The position numbers and the translations under genes are program-made. Under the pieces are notes generated by a model. The model was not told the origin of the DNA and searched no databases. It saw only the letters and a list, made by a program, of their open reading frames with translations. Positions 43,512-50,930 of a stretch of 64,000 nucleotides of DNA are shown in pieces. This DNA is from Ferrovibrio sp036381655. Lineage in GTDB: Bacteria; Pseudomonadota; Alphaproteobacteria; Ferrovibrionales; Ferrovibrionaceae. Positions within the stretch are counted from its first letter, which is position 1, and each line of letters starts with the position of its first letter. The stretch lies in contig NZ_DASVCJ010000082.1 in the NCBI RefSeq assembly GCF_036381655.1, positions 59,338-123,337 of the forward strand, written 5' to 3'.

Positions 43512-44724
43512 GGGCCGCGGCCTTGCCTGCGAAATCCGGCAGGTTCGAGGGCGACATCAGAAGCCGCTTGATGTTCTTCACCGCCTGGCGCGTGCGATGC
43601 TCGTTCTCGACGAAGGCCAGGCGCACGAAATTGTCGCCATGCTCGCCGAAGCCGATGCCCGGCGCGACGGCGACCTCGGCCTCGCGCAGCAGCAGCTTGG
43701 AGAACTCGACCGAGCCAAGATGTGCGTATCGCTCGGGGATCGGCGCCCAGCAGAACATCGACGCATTCGGCATCGGGATCGCCCAGCCGGCGGCATTCAG
43801 CCCCTTCACCAGCACGTCGCGGCGCGACTTGTAGGTCTGGCGGATTTCCTCGACGCAGTCCTGCGGGCCATTCAGCGCCGCCGTTGCCGCCACCTGGATC
43901 GGCGTGAAGGCGCCGTAATCGAGATAGGATTTCATGCGCGCCAGGGCGGCGATCAGCGCCGGATTGCCGGCACCGAAGCCGATGCGCCAGCCCGGCATGT
44001 TGTAGGTCTTGGACAGCGAGGTGAACTCGATGGCGACATCCTTGGCGCCCTTGACCTGCAGGATCGAGGGCGGCGGATTGCCGTCGAAGTAAATCTCGGA
44101 ATAGGCCAGATCCGAGATCACCCACATGCTGCGCTTCTTGGCGAAGTCTACGATGGCCTCATAAAAGGCCAGATCGACCGTCATTGCCGTCGGGTTGGCC
44201 GGAAAGCTGACGATCAGCGCGATCGGCTTGGGCACGCTATGCTGATAGGCGCGCTCGAGCCCGGCGAAGAAATCGATGCCCGGGCCGATCTGCACGCTGC
44301 GCACATTGGCACCGGCGATGACGAAGCCGAAGGCATGCATCGGATAGCTGGGATTGGGCACCAGCACGGTATCGCCCGGCGCCGAGATCGCCATCGCCAG
44401 ATTGGCGAGACCCTCCTTCGAGCCCAGCGTGACGATCGCCTCCTTCTCTGGGTCGAGTTCCACGCCGAAGCGGCGGCCATAGTAATTGGCCAGCGCCTTG
44501 CGCAGGCCCGGCACGCCGCGGCTGGAGGAATAGCGATGCGCGCGGGGGTTTTGCGCCGCCTCGACCAGCTTGGCGACGATATGCGGCGGGGTCGGATTGT
44601 CCGGATTGCCCATGCCGAAATCGATAATGTCTTCGCCGCGGGCCCGGGCCTGGGCCTTCATGCGGTTCACTTCCTCGAACACGTAGGGCGGCAGGCGCTT
44701 GATGCGGTAGAACTCGGTATCCAT
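43504..44724 (-). CDS. Class I/II PLP aminotransferase (LL-DAP / alanine aminotransferase-like)
   Basis: This 406-residue PLP enzyme opens with FYRIKRLPPYVFEEVNRMK, typical of the group annotated as LL-diaminopimelate or alanine (AlaC-like) aminotransferases. Key parts are IIDFGMGNPDNPTPPHIV, the PLP-phosphate segment SKEGLANL, PNPSYPMHAFGF, and the Schiff-base lysine in SLSKTYNMPGWRIGFG. It is the first gene of a coupled unit with hom, glpX and recJ. Which amino acid it handles cannot be told from sequence alone; a link to the aspartate family is suggested by hom. Confidence 0.9.
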   Translation of the reverse strand: MDTEFYRIKRLPPYVFEEVNRMKAQARARGEDIIDFGMGNPDNPTPPHIVAKLVEAAQNPRAHRYSSSRGVPGLRKALANYYGRRFGVELDPEKEAIVTLGSKEGLANLAMAISAPGDTVLVPNPSYPMHAFGFVIAGANVRSVQIGPGIDFFAGLERAYQHSVPKPIALIVSFPANPTAMTVDLAFYEAIVDFAKKRSMWVISDLAYSEIYFDGNPPPSILQVKGAKDVAIEFTSLSKTYNMPGWRIGFGAGNPALIAALARMKSYLDYGAFTPIQVAATAALNGPQDCVEEIRQTYKSRRDVLVKGLNAAGWAIPMPNASMFCWAPIPERYAHLGSVEFSKLLLREAEVAVAPGIGFGEHGDNFVRLAFVENEHRTRQAVKNIKRLLMSPSNLPDFAGKAAAHG

Positions 44725-44829
44725 GGCTTTGTACGTCCGAAAACAGGGCCTCAGGTAAGCGAAAGCGCGGCAGCTCTTCGCCCCGCGCCCCGCCTTCTTT
44801 AGCCGAAATCTGGCTTGGCCGAAATCCGT

Positions 44830-45981
44830 TCAGTTCACAAGATAGATTTCAACCCGGCGGTTATAGTCCTCGGCGATCGGCATGGCCTCGTAATAGACCG
44901 GTGCCGAATCCGCCCCGGCGGTAGTTCGGATCTTGTCGGCGGCGACGCCGCGGCGGCGCAACTCGGCGGTTACCGCATTGGCGCGGCGCTCCGACAGGCT
45001 GTAATTGAGCTGCCGATGGCTGCTGGAATCCATGTTGCCGGTGCGGCTGGAGGCATAGCCGACGACACGCAGCGCGCCCTTGCCGCCCAGCCCCTTGTAA
45101 TATTCCGCCACCTTGCGCAGCAGCGTCCGGTCGTCGCTGCCCAGCCTGGTGTCGCCATTGCCGAAGCGGATTACCGCCAGAAGCTGGCTGCTGCCCGGGG
45201 CCGGCAGGCCGCTGGCGGCGGCCGCCGTGGCCGTTCCGCCGGCGCTGCTGGGCTGCAGCGTTGCCTGGGCCAGATTCGGCGGCAGGGTCGTCGCCGAAGA
45301 TTGTGCCAGCGCCTGGGAGAAAGTATCCGTGACGGCGGCGGCGCCCTGACGCGGCGCGCCATTGGCAGAGGATTGAACCGGCGCTGTCGGCGCCGGCGGC
45401 TGCAAGGTCACCGGCGGCTGCTGTTCGCCCTGGGCCGGGGCCGCAGCCGATGCCGCAGCCGGCGGCTGCAGCGTCTCCTGCTGAACCGGCGCCTGCGGCG
45501 CTGCCTGTGCCTGCGGCGCGGGCGTCTGCTGGGCCGGGGCCGCAGACGATGGCAGCGGCGTCACCGGCTGACGCGGCGCCGGCGGCGGAACATTGCTATC
45601 GGCCGGACGGGCCCGCAGTTCCTCGTCGGTATGACGGGCATTGGCGTTGTCCGCGGCCAGGGCGCCCACCGCCTGCTTGCGCTCGCCCGTGCTGGTCACC
45701 TCGACCGGGCGCGGCGGCACGCGGCTCAGATTGGGAAAGCGCGCCTGTGTCGCATCGGCCGAGGCCGCCTCTCCGGCCGGCGGGCTGGTGGTCGAAACCG
45801 GCGCCGGCTCGTCGCTGCCGAACCAGCCGGTGGGATCGGCCCACTCCATCGAGGAGCAGGCGCCAAGTCCCAACATGGTGGCGACGAGGATTGCCGCCGT
45901 CGCGCCGCGCCGCGCCGCGCTGCGCGCCTGGGCGGCGGGCCGCACGCTTGCGCCGGCGGAAGCCGAGCCAAATCCTGCCAT
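44830..45981 (-). CDS. OmpA-like lipoprotein with long Pro/Ala/Gln linker
   Basis: This 383-residue protein starts at 45981 (AGGGGG upstream). It has a basic N-terminus, a hydrophobic segment, and a lipobox LGLGACSS, so it is probably a lipid-anchored outer-membrane protein. Residues 60-250 form a low-complexity linker rich in Pro, Ala and Gln. The C-terminal 120 residues form an OmpA-type peptidoglycan-binding domain (LSERRANAVTAELRRRGV; YNRRVEIYL). It could tether the outer membrane to the wall. The basic stretch before the lipobox is longer than usual. It is divergent from phaC (177 bp). Confidence 0.85.
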   Translation of the reverse strand: MAGFGSASAGASVRPAAQARSAARRGATAAILVATMLGLGACSSMEWADPTGWFGSDEPAPVSTTSPPAGEAASADATQARFPNLSRVPPRPVEVTSTGERKQAVGALAADNANARHTDEELRARPADSNVPPPAPRQPVTPLPSSAAPAQQTPAPQAQAAPQAPVQQETLQPPAAASAAAPAQGEQQPPVTLQPPAPTAPVQSSANGAPRQGAAAVTDTFSQALAQSSATTLPPNLAQATLQPSSAGGTATAAAASGLPAPGSSQLLAVIRFGNGDTRLGSDDRTLLRKVAEYYKGLGGKGALRVVGYASSRTGNMDSSSHRQLNYSLSERRANAVTAELRRRGVAADKIRTTAGADSAPVYYEAMPIAEDYNRRVEIYLVN

Positions 45982-46158
45982 GTGAAATCCCCCTGCAACC
46001 CTGAACATAATCTGCATCTGCTACTGTTTTGGCGCCCACCAACCGTCAGCCTTGCGGCGCGATTCCCTATCCCGTAACCTCAGTCAGCGCCGCAGAAATC
46101 TGGCCATTCCCCGGATTCGGGCGGCAGAGGAAACGGGCCCGAGAATAAGGACTGTCGG

Positions 46159-47970
46159 ATGGCGAAGCAACCGGACAGTAACGTGAAGCTTCCTGACCCC
46201 GCCACCTGGGCCAAAAACTGGGCCCGGATCGCCGAGCAAAGCCAGAAGTTATTGACAGATTTCACCAATCGGCAAAGCGCCGAGGGTCTGCCGCGCCAAT
46301 TGGATATCGATCCGCTCAATATCAGCAAGGCTTTTGCCGATATGGCGGCGCGGCTCATGGCCGAGCCGGACAAGCTGATCGAGGCCCAGATGAAGCTGTG
46401 GCGGGATTACGCCGCGCTCTGGGCCAATGCGGCCGACCGTTTCATGGGCAAGGAGGCGCCCCCGCTGGTCCAGCCGGAAAAGGGCGACAAGCGGTTCAAG
46501 GATCCCGCCTGGCAGGAAAGCGCCGTCTTCGACTACATCAAGCAATCCTACCTGCTGACCGCCCGCTGGATGCAGCAGACCGTCGGCGGCGTCGAGGGCG
46601 TCGATCCGAAAATCGCCAAGAAGGTCGATTTCTATACGCGCCAGTTCGTCGATGCGATGGCGCCGTCGAACTTCCTGCTGACCAATCCGGAAGTGCTGCG
46701 GACCACGGTCGAGAGCAACGGCGAGAATCTGGTGAAAGGCCTGCAGAACCTGCTGGACGACTTGGAGCGCGGCAAGGGCAGGCTGAATATCAAGATGGTC
46801 GATTCCAAGGCCTTCACGGTCGGCGGAAACATTGCGGTGACGCCGGGCAAGGTGATCTACCAGAACGACCTGATGCAGCTCATCCAGTACGAACCGGCGA
46901 CCAAGGAGGTCTACAAGCGGCCGCTCCTCATCGTCCCGCCCTGGATCAACAAATTCTACATCCTCGACCTGAAGCCGGAGAATTCCTTCATCCGCTGGAT
47001 GACCGAAAAAGGCTACACCGTCTTCGTCGTCTCCTGGAATCAGCCGGACGAGACGCTGATCGACAAGACCTTCGAGAGCTACATGCGCGAAGGCATTCTG
47101 GACGGGCTCGATGCGGTGAAGAAAGCCACCGGCGAGGAAGAGGTCACAGCAATCGGCTATTGCATCGGCGGCACGCTGATGGCGGCCACCCTGGCCTGGA
47201 TGGCCGCCAAGGGCGACGATCGGATCAAGGCGGTCACCTTCTTCGCCGCCCAGGTCGATTTTTCGGAAGCCGGCGAACTGACCGTCTTCACCGACGAGGA
47301 TACGCTGCATTACCTTGACGAGCTGATGAAGGAAAAAGGCTATCTCGATGGCGGCGAGATGGCGACCACCTTCAACATGCTGCGCTCGAACGACCTGATC
47401 TGGTCCTTCGTCGTCAACAATTATCTGCTCGGCAAGGAGCCCTTCCCCTTCGATCTGCTGTACTGGAATTCCGACTGCACGCGCATGCCGGCGAGGATGC
47501 ACCAGTTCTATCTTCGCAACATGTACCAGAAGAACCTGCTGTCCCGGCCCGGGGCGCTGGAACTGGCGGGCGAGCAGCTGGACCTGCGCAAGATCAGGAT
47601 ACCGGTCTATATCCAGGCCAGCCGCGACGATCACATCGCGCCCTACCGCTCGGTGTACAAGGCGACGCAGCTTTACGGCGGTCCGGTGCGCTTCATCATG
47701 GCGGGCTCGGGCCATATCGCCGGCGTGATCAATCACCCGAACGCGAAGAAGTATCAGCACTGGCTGAACGAGACGAAGACCAATCCGCCCAACGTGGAAG
47801 ACTGGATCAAGGATGCCACGGAATATCCCGGCTCGTGGTGGAGCGATTGGGACAAATGGCTATCGGAGAAATCCGGGCCGAAAGTTCCGGCGCGCAAGCC
47901 CGGCGACGGCAAGCTGAAGGTGATCGAGGACGCACCGGGCTCGTATGTGAAGAAACGGATCGTGGATTGA
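46159..47970 (+). CDS. phaC: Class I polyhydroxyalkanoate synthase
   Basis: PhaC polymerises hydroxyacyl-CoA into storage polyester. The 603-residue protein has an N-terminal helical domain and an alpha/beta-hydrolase catalytic half. The lipase-like box is GYCIGGTLMA with Cys335 as nucleophile; the Asp of SRDDHIAP and the His of GSGHIAGVINHP complete the triad. Blocks such as LIVPPWINKFYILDLKPENS are typical of class I. No phaA, phaB or phasin gene is adjacent. It faces the OmpA-like gene across a 177-bp gap and is part of a neighbourhood with the aminotransferase-hom block. Confidence 0.96.
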   Translation: MAKQPDSNVKLPDPATWAKNWARIAEQSQKLLTDFTNRQSAEGLPRQLDIDPLNISKAFADMAARLMAEPDKLIEAQMKLWRDYAALWANAADRFMGKEAPPLVQPEKGDKRFKDPAWQESAVFDYIKQSYLLTARWMQQTVGGVEGVDPKIAKKVDFYTRQFVDAMAPSNFLLTNPEVLRTTVESNGENLVKGLQNLLDDLERGKGRLNIKMVDSKAFTVGGNIAVTPGKVIYQNDLMQLIQYEPATKEVYKRPLLIVPPWINKFYILDLKPENSFIRWMTEKGYTVFVVSWNQPDETLIDKTFESYMREGILDGLDAVKKATGEEEVTAIGYCIGGTLMAATLAWMAAKGDDRIKAVTFFAAQVDFSEAGELTVFTDEDTLHYLDELMKEKGYLDGGEMATTFNMLRSNDLIWSFVVNNYLLGKEPFPFDLLYWNSDCTRMPARMHQFYLRNMYQKNLLSRPGALELAGEQLDLRKIRIPVYIQASRDDHIAPYRSVYKATQLYGGPVRFIMAGSGHIAGVINHPNAKKYQHWLNETKTNPPNVEDWIKDATEYPGSWWSDWDKWLSEKSGPKVPARKPGDGKLKVIEDAPGSYVKKRIVD

Positions 47971-48058
47971 ACCATCTCTCCCGCCATCCCGGCTGAATAC
48001 TTGAAACAGGATCCCGGATCTGCGCTGCGCCCGGGGATGATCGCAAAAAGGCCCGACA

Positions 48059-48700
48059 ATGCTCTTCCTGATCGATGTGACCTTCAATTTCTCCACGCTC
48101 GGCGACAGGGCCGAGCCGCTGGTCAAGGCCGAATGGAAGGTCGAGGAAGAGCTGCTGGAGAAAGGCCAGTTCGTCGGCATCTGGCGCAAGGCCAACAGCA
48201 TGGGCACGATGTTCATTCTTGACCTGCCCAGTCACGCAGCCCTGAGCGATCAGATTCGCGCCATGCCGCTCTATCCCTTCTTCACCGATGTGAGGGTCAC
48301 GCCGCTGATCGGGCATCCGAATTTTCCGCAATTCGCGCGCGGCGCCGCGACCCACGAGAAACCTGGCAGCAAGCCCGCCCCGGACAGCATCCTGCATCTG
48401 GTCGATGTACGCATCGAATACGCCCGCGCCGGCGACAAACTGCAAGAACTGGTGCAGGCGGAATGGCGCGCCTCCGAGCAGATGCTGGCCAAGCGCCAGC
48501 TGGTCGGCATCTGGCGCAAGGGCAATGCGCTCGGTACATATGTTTTATGGAACCTTCCCGATGCGGATGCGGTCTCGGCACAGTTGCGGTCGATGCCGCT
48601 CTATCCCTGCTTCACCGACATCACCGTGACGCCCCTGGTGCTGCATCCGAATTTCCCGCAATTCGCCCGGCCGGCCGAGCATCACGAAAAGCCAGTGTGA
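48059..48700 (+). CDS. Tandem muconolactone-isomerase-like protein
   Basis: This 213-residue protein consists of two copies of a muconolactone delta-isomerase-like domain (a dimeric alpha-beta barrel). Both halves share the pattern VGIWRKxNxxGT, then MPLYPxFTDxxVTPL and HPNFPQFAR; the repeats begin at residue 1 and about 111. The single-domain enzyme acts in beta-ketoadipate breakdown of aromatics, but no catechol pathway genes are here. A fused pair should form a pseudo-dimer. It starts 88 nt after phaC and ends 4 nt before an OsmC gene, so the two are probably cotranscribed. Confidence 0.8.
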   Translation: MLFLIDVTFNFSTLGDRAEPLVKAEWKVEEELLEKGQFVGIWRKANSMGTMFILDLPSHAALSDQIRAMPLYPFFTDVRVTPLIGHPNFPQFARGAATHEKPGSKPAPDSILHLVDVRIEYARAGDKLQELVQAEWRASEQMLAKRQLVGIWRKGNALGTYVLWNLPDADAVSAQLRSMPLYPCFTDITVTPLVLHPNFPQFARPAEHHEKPV

Positions 48701-48704
48701 CCTC

Positions 48705-49178
48705 ATGAGCAAGACGCACCGCTACGAAGCCGAGATCGTCTGGACGGGCAACCAGGGCACCGGCACCTCAAGCTACAAAGCCTACAGCCGCGATCATGTG
48801 ATCCGTGCCGCTGGCAAGCCGGATATCGCCGGCTCCTCCGATCCCGCCTTCCGGGGCGATCCGGCGCGCTACAATCCGGAGGACATGCTGGTCGCCTCGC
48901 TCTCGGCCTGCCACATGCTGTGGTACCTGCATCTCTGCGCCGCCAACAAGATCGTCGTGCAGGAATACCGCGATCCAGCCATCGGCGTGATGATCGAAAC
49001 CGCCGACGGCAGCGGGCATTTCGAGAGCGTCACTTTACGGCCGCGCATCACCATTGCCGCCGGTGGCGACGTCGAATTGGCCAAACGCCTGCACGAAGAG
49101 GCGCATGCCAAATGCTTCATCGCCAATTCGGTGAACTTTCCCGTGCGCCACGAGGCGGAGATCACCGTGGCGGCGTGA
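48705..49178 (+). CDS. OsmC-family protein
   Basis: This 157-residue protein is of the OsmC/Ohr fold, small peroxidases that reduce organic hydroperoxides with two cysteines. The first reactive Cys is in SLSACHMLWYLHLCAAN near residue 69; a second lies in HAKCFIANSVNFPV near 137. The spacing suits the family. It follows the tandem isomerase gene by 4 nt. Whether it is an active peroxidase or a binding member is open. It could protect against peroxides formed during aromatic or lipid oxidation. Confidence 0.87.
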   Translation: MSKTHRYEAEIVWTGNQGTGTSSYKAYSRDHVIRAAGKPDIAGSSDPAFRGDPARYNPEDMLVASLSACHMLWYLHLCAANKIVVQEYRDPAIGVMIETADGSGHFESVTLRPRITIAAGGDVELAKRLHEEAHAKCFIANSVNFPVRHEAEITVAA

Positions 49179-49265
49179 AGCAGGCGTGGCTCAAGCGGCG
49201 CGCGCAGGCATAAGCGAGGCGATCGCCGAAGAAATATCCAGCCAAGGCAATGCCGCTGGCGCCGC

Positions 49266-50051
49266 TCAGCTATTCCGTCTCTGCCCCCGCAGGGTGGGCA
49301 ATCCGATCCCGGTGCCATCGAAGCCGCCATCGACACACAGCACCTGGCCGGTGATATAGGTCGACTGATCGCCGCAGAGGAAATAGATCGCGTTGGCCAG
49401 TTCGCTTTCCAGGCCATAGCGGTTGAGCGGAATGTGGTCGTGATAGTCGGCGCGGATTTCGGGCGTATGCACGGCTTTCGCCATCGCGGTATCGACCGGC
49501 CCCGGCGCCACCGCGTTCACCCGGATGCCGTATTCGCCCAGTTCGGCCGCCTGCTGCTTGGTCAGATGCGCCAGCCCCGCCTTGCTGGTGCCGTAGGCGA
49601 CGCGCAAGGTCGAGGCGCGCAGGCCCGAGATCGAGGTGATATTGACGACGGCGCCGCCGCCCTGATCGCGCATGATCGGCGCCACCGCCTGCACCATCAG
49701 GAAAGGTCCGGTCAGGTTGGTGGCCAGCACCTTCTGCCAGTCCTCCAGAGTGACTTCGAGAATCGGCTTGAAGACGGCGATGCCGGCATTGTTGACCAGC
49801 GCATCGATGCGGCCGAAATGCTGCCTGGCCTGCTGCACCGCCTTGTGCACGGCGGCGGGGTCGGACACGTCCGCCTCGATCGTCAGGATTTCGCCGGGCT
49901 TGTCCAGGTCTTTCGCCGCCGCCCGCAAGGTATCGCCCAGGATGTCGAGCATGACGACCCGCCAGCCGTCGTCCAGGAACTTGCCGGCCGTCGCCAGGCC
50001 CAAACCGCGCGCCGCGCCGGTAACGAAAGCGACCTTGTTCGTTGCACTCAT
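49266..50051 (-). CDS. Short-chain dehydrogenase/reductase
   Basis: This 261-residue SDR has the cofactor loop TGAARGLGLATA near residue 10, LVNNAGIAVF near 85, a Ser in TSISGL, and the catalytic Y-x-x-x-K in YGTSKAGLAHL near 155. Cofactor is probably NAD(H), since an Asp (VVMLDIL) ends the second strand. The start at 50051 is fixed by GGAGGAG; the ATG at 50072 lies upstream of that site. The substrate is unknown. It is convergent with the OsmC gene and divergent from the PAS_5 gene. Confidence 0.9.
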   Translation of the reverse strand: MSATNKVAFVTGAARGLGLATAGKFLDDGWRVVMLDILGDTLRAAAKDLDKPGEILTIEADVSDPAAVHKAVQQARQHFGRIDALVNNAGIAVFKPILEVTLEDWQKVLATNLTGPFLMVQAVAPIMRDQGGGAVVNITSISGLRASTLRVAYGTSKAGLAHLTKQQAAELGEYGIRVNAVAPGPVDTAMAKAVHTPEIRADYHDHIPLNRYGLESELANAIYFLCGDQSTYITGQVLCVDGGFDGTGIGLPTLRGQRRNS

Positions 50052-50241
50052 ACGCCGAATCTCCTCCCGCAAATATCGGCTGAAGCTATCTGCGGCATGG
50101 CCTGACGGCCAGCATCGGCGGCCATGATTCAGCGGCAGTGACCGAGCGTCCGGGATTGCAATCGTGAAATCCTGCCGGAGGGCACCCGGCGCGGGCTGAC
50201 AGATTCATGTTTTTGCGGTATTCTTGCCTGAAACATACCGG

Positions 50242-50790
50242 ATGTTGGGTCGCATCCGGCGGGCTAATATCGGGGGTGTTGTCAACCGCATGGGTCGGAT
50301 GCTGGAAGCCGCGCCGCAACTGACGCTGGAAACGCTGCAGGCGCTCTATGCCTATTGGGCCGGCAAGCGCCAGGGCCGGCCGATGCCCGACCGTGCCGAT
50401 ATCGACCCGATCGAGATGAAACCCTGGCTGGGCAATCTGATGCTGGTCGAGCGCAAGGACGACGGCGACTACGTCTATCGTCTCTACGGTTCGACCTTCG
50501 TGAACCAGTTCAAGGTCGACATGACCGGCCGCAGCATCCGCGAACTGCCCGAGGCCCAGGCCGCCCTGCTGCGCGTCGAATACGACGCCGTGGTGCATAG
50601 CCGGATGCCGATGTCGCGGCGCTATACCGCCACCTTCGACTACACCTCCCGCGACAAGCGTTCGGCCTGGCAGGTAGAGCGGAGCTGGGAGCGCCTGGCG
50701 CTGCCGCTTACCGCAGGTGGCGAAGAGGTCCGCATGCTTCTCGTGGCCGCCTTCCCGCTGGAACCGGCTCCGGAAGACCGCCTTTCTTAA
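50242..50790 (+). CDS. PAS_5-family protein (second copy)
   Basis: This protein of about 182 residues is a PAS_5-type single domain (TLETLQALYAYWAGKRQGR, then DPIEMKPWLGNLMLVE and YVYRLYGSTFVNQF). No output domain follows. The ATG at 50242 is used; an in-frame TTG at 50224 would add six residues. The gene precedes topA by 140 bp. It is the second PAS_5 gene in this window, the first being at 26566-27108; the two are diverged, so they are not a recent duplication. Confidence 0.8.
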   Translation: MLGRIRRANIGGVVNRMGRMLEAAPQLTLETLQALYAYWAGKRQGRPMPDRADIDPIEMKPWLGNLMLVERKDDGDYVYRLYGSTFVNQFKVDMTGRSIRELPEAQAALLRVEYDAVVHSRMPMSRRYTATFDYTSRDKRSAWQVERSWERLALPLTAGGEEVRMLLVAAFPLEPAPEDRLS

Positions 50791-50930
50791 GCCTTTGAAA
50801 AGCAAAGACTTTATCCCAGCCCCAATTCACCCGATTTGACAAGGTAGGGCGCATCCCCCATGTTCCCCGGGCCGCGCCGGAACCGCCGTCGCCGTCAGAT
50901 TGTTGAATTTTTGTTGGAAAACAGCCCCGT

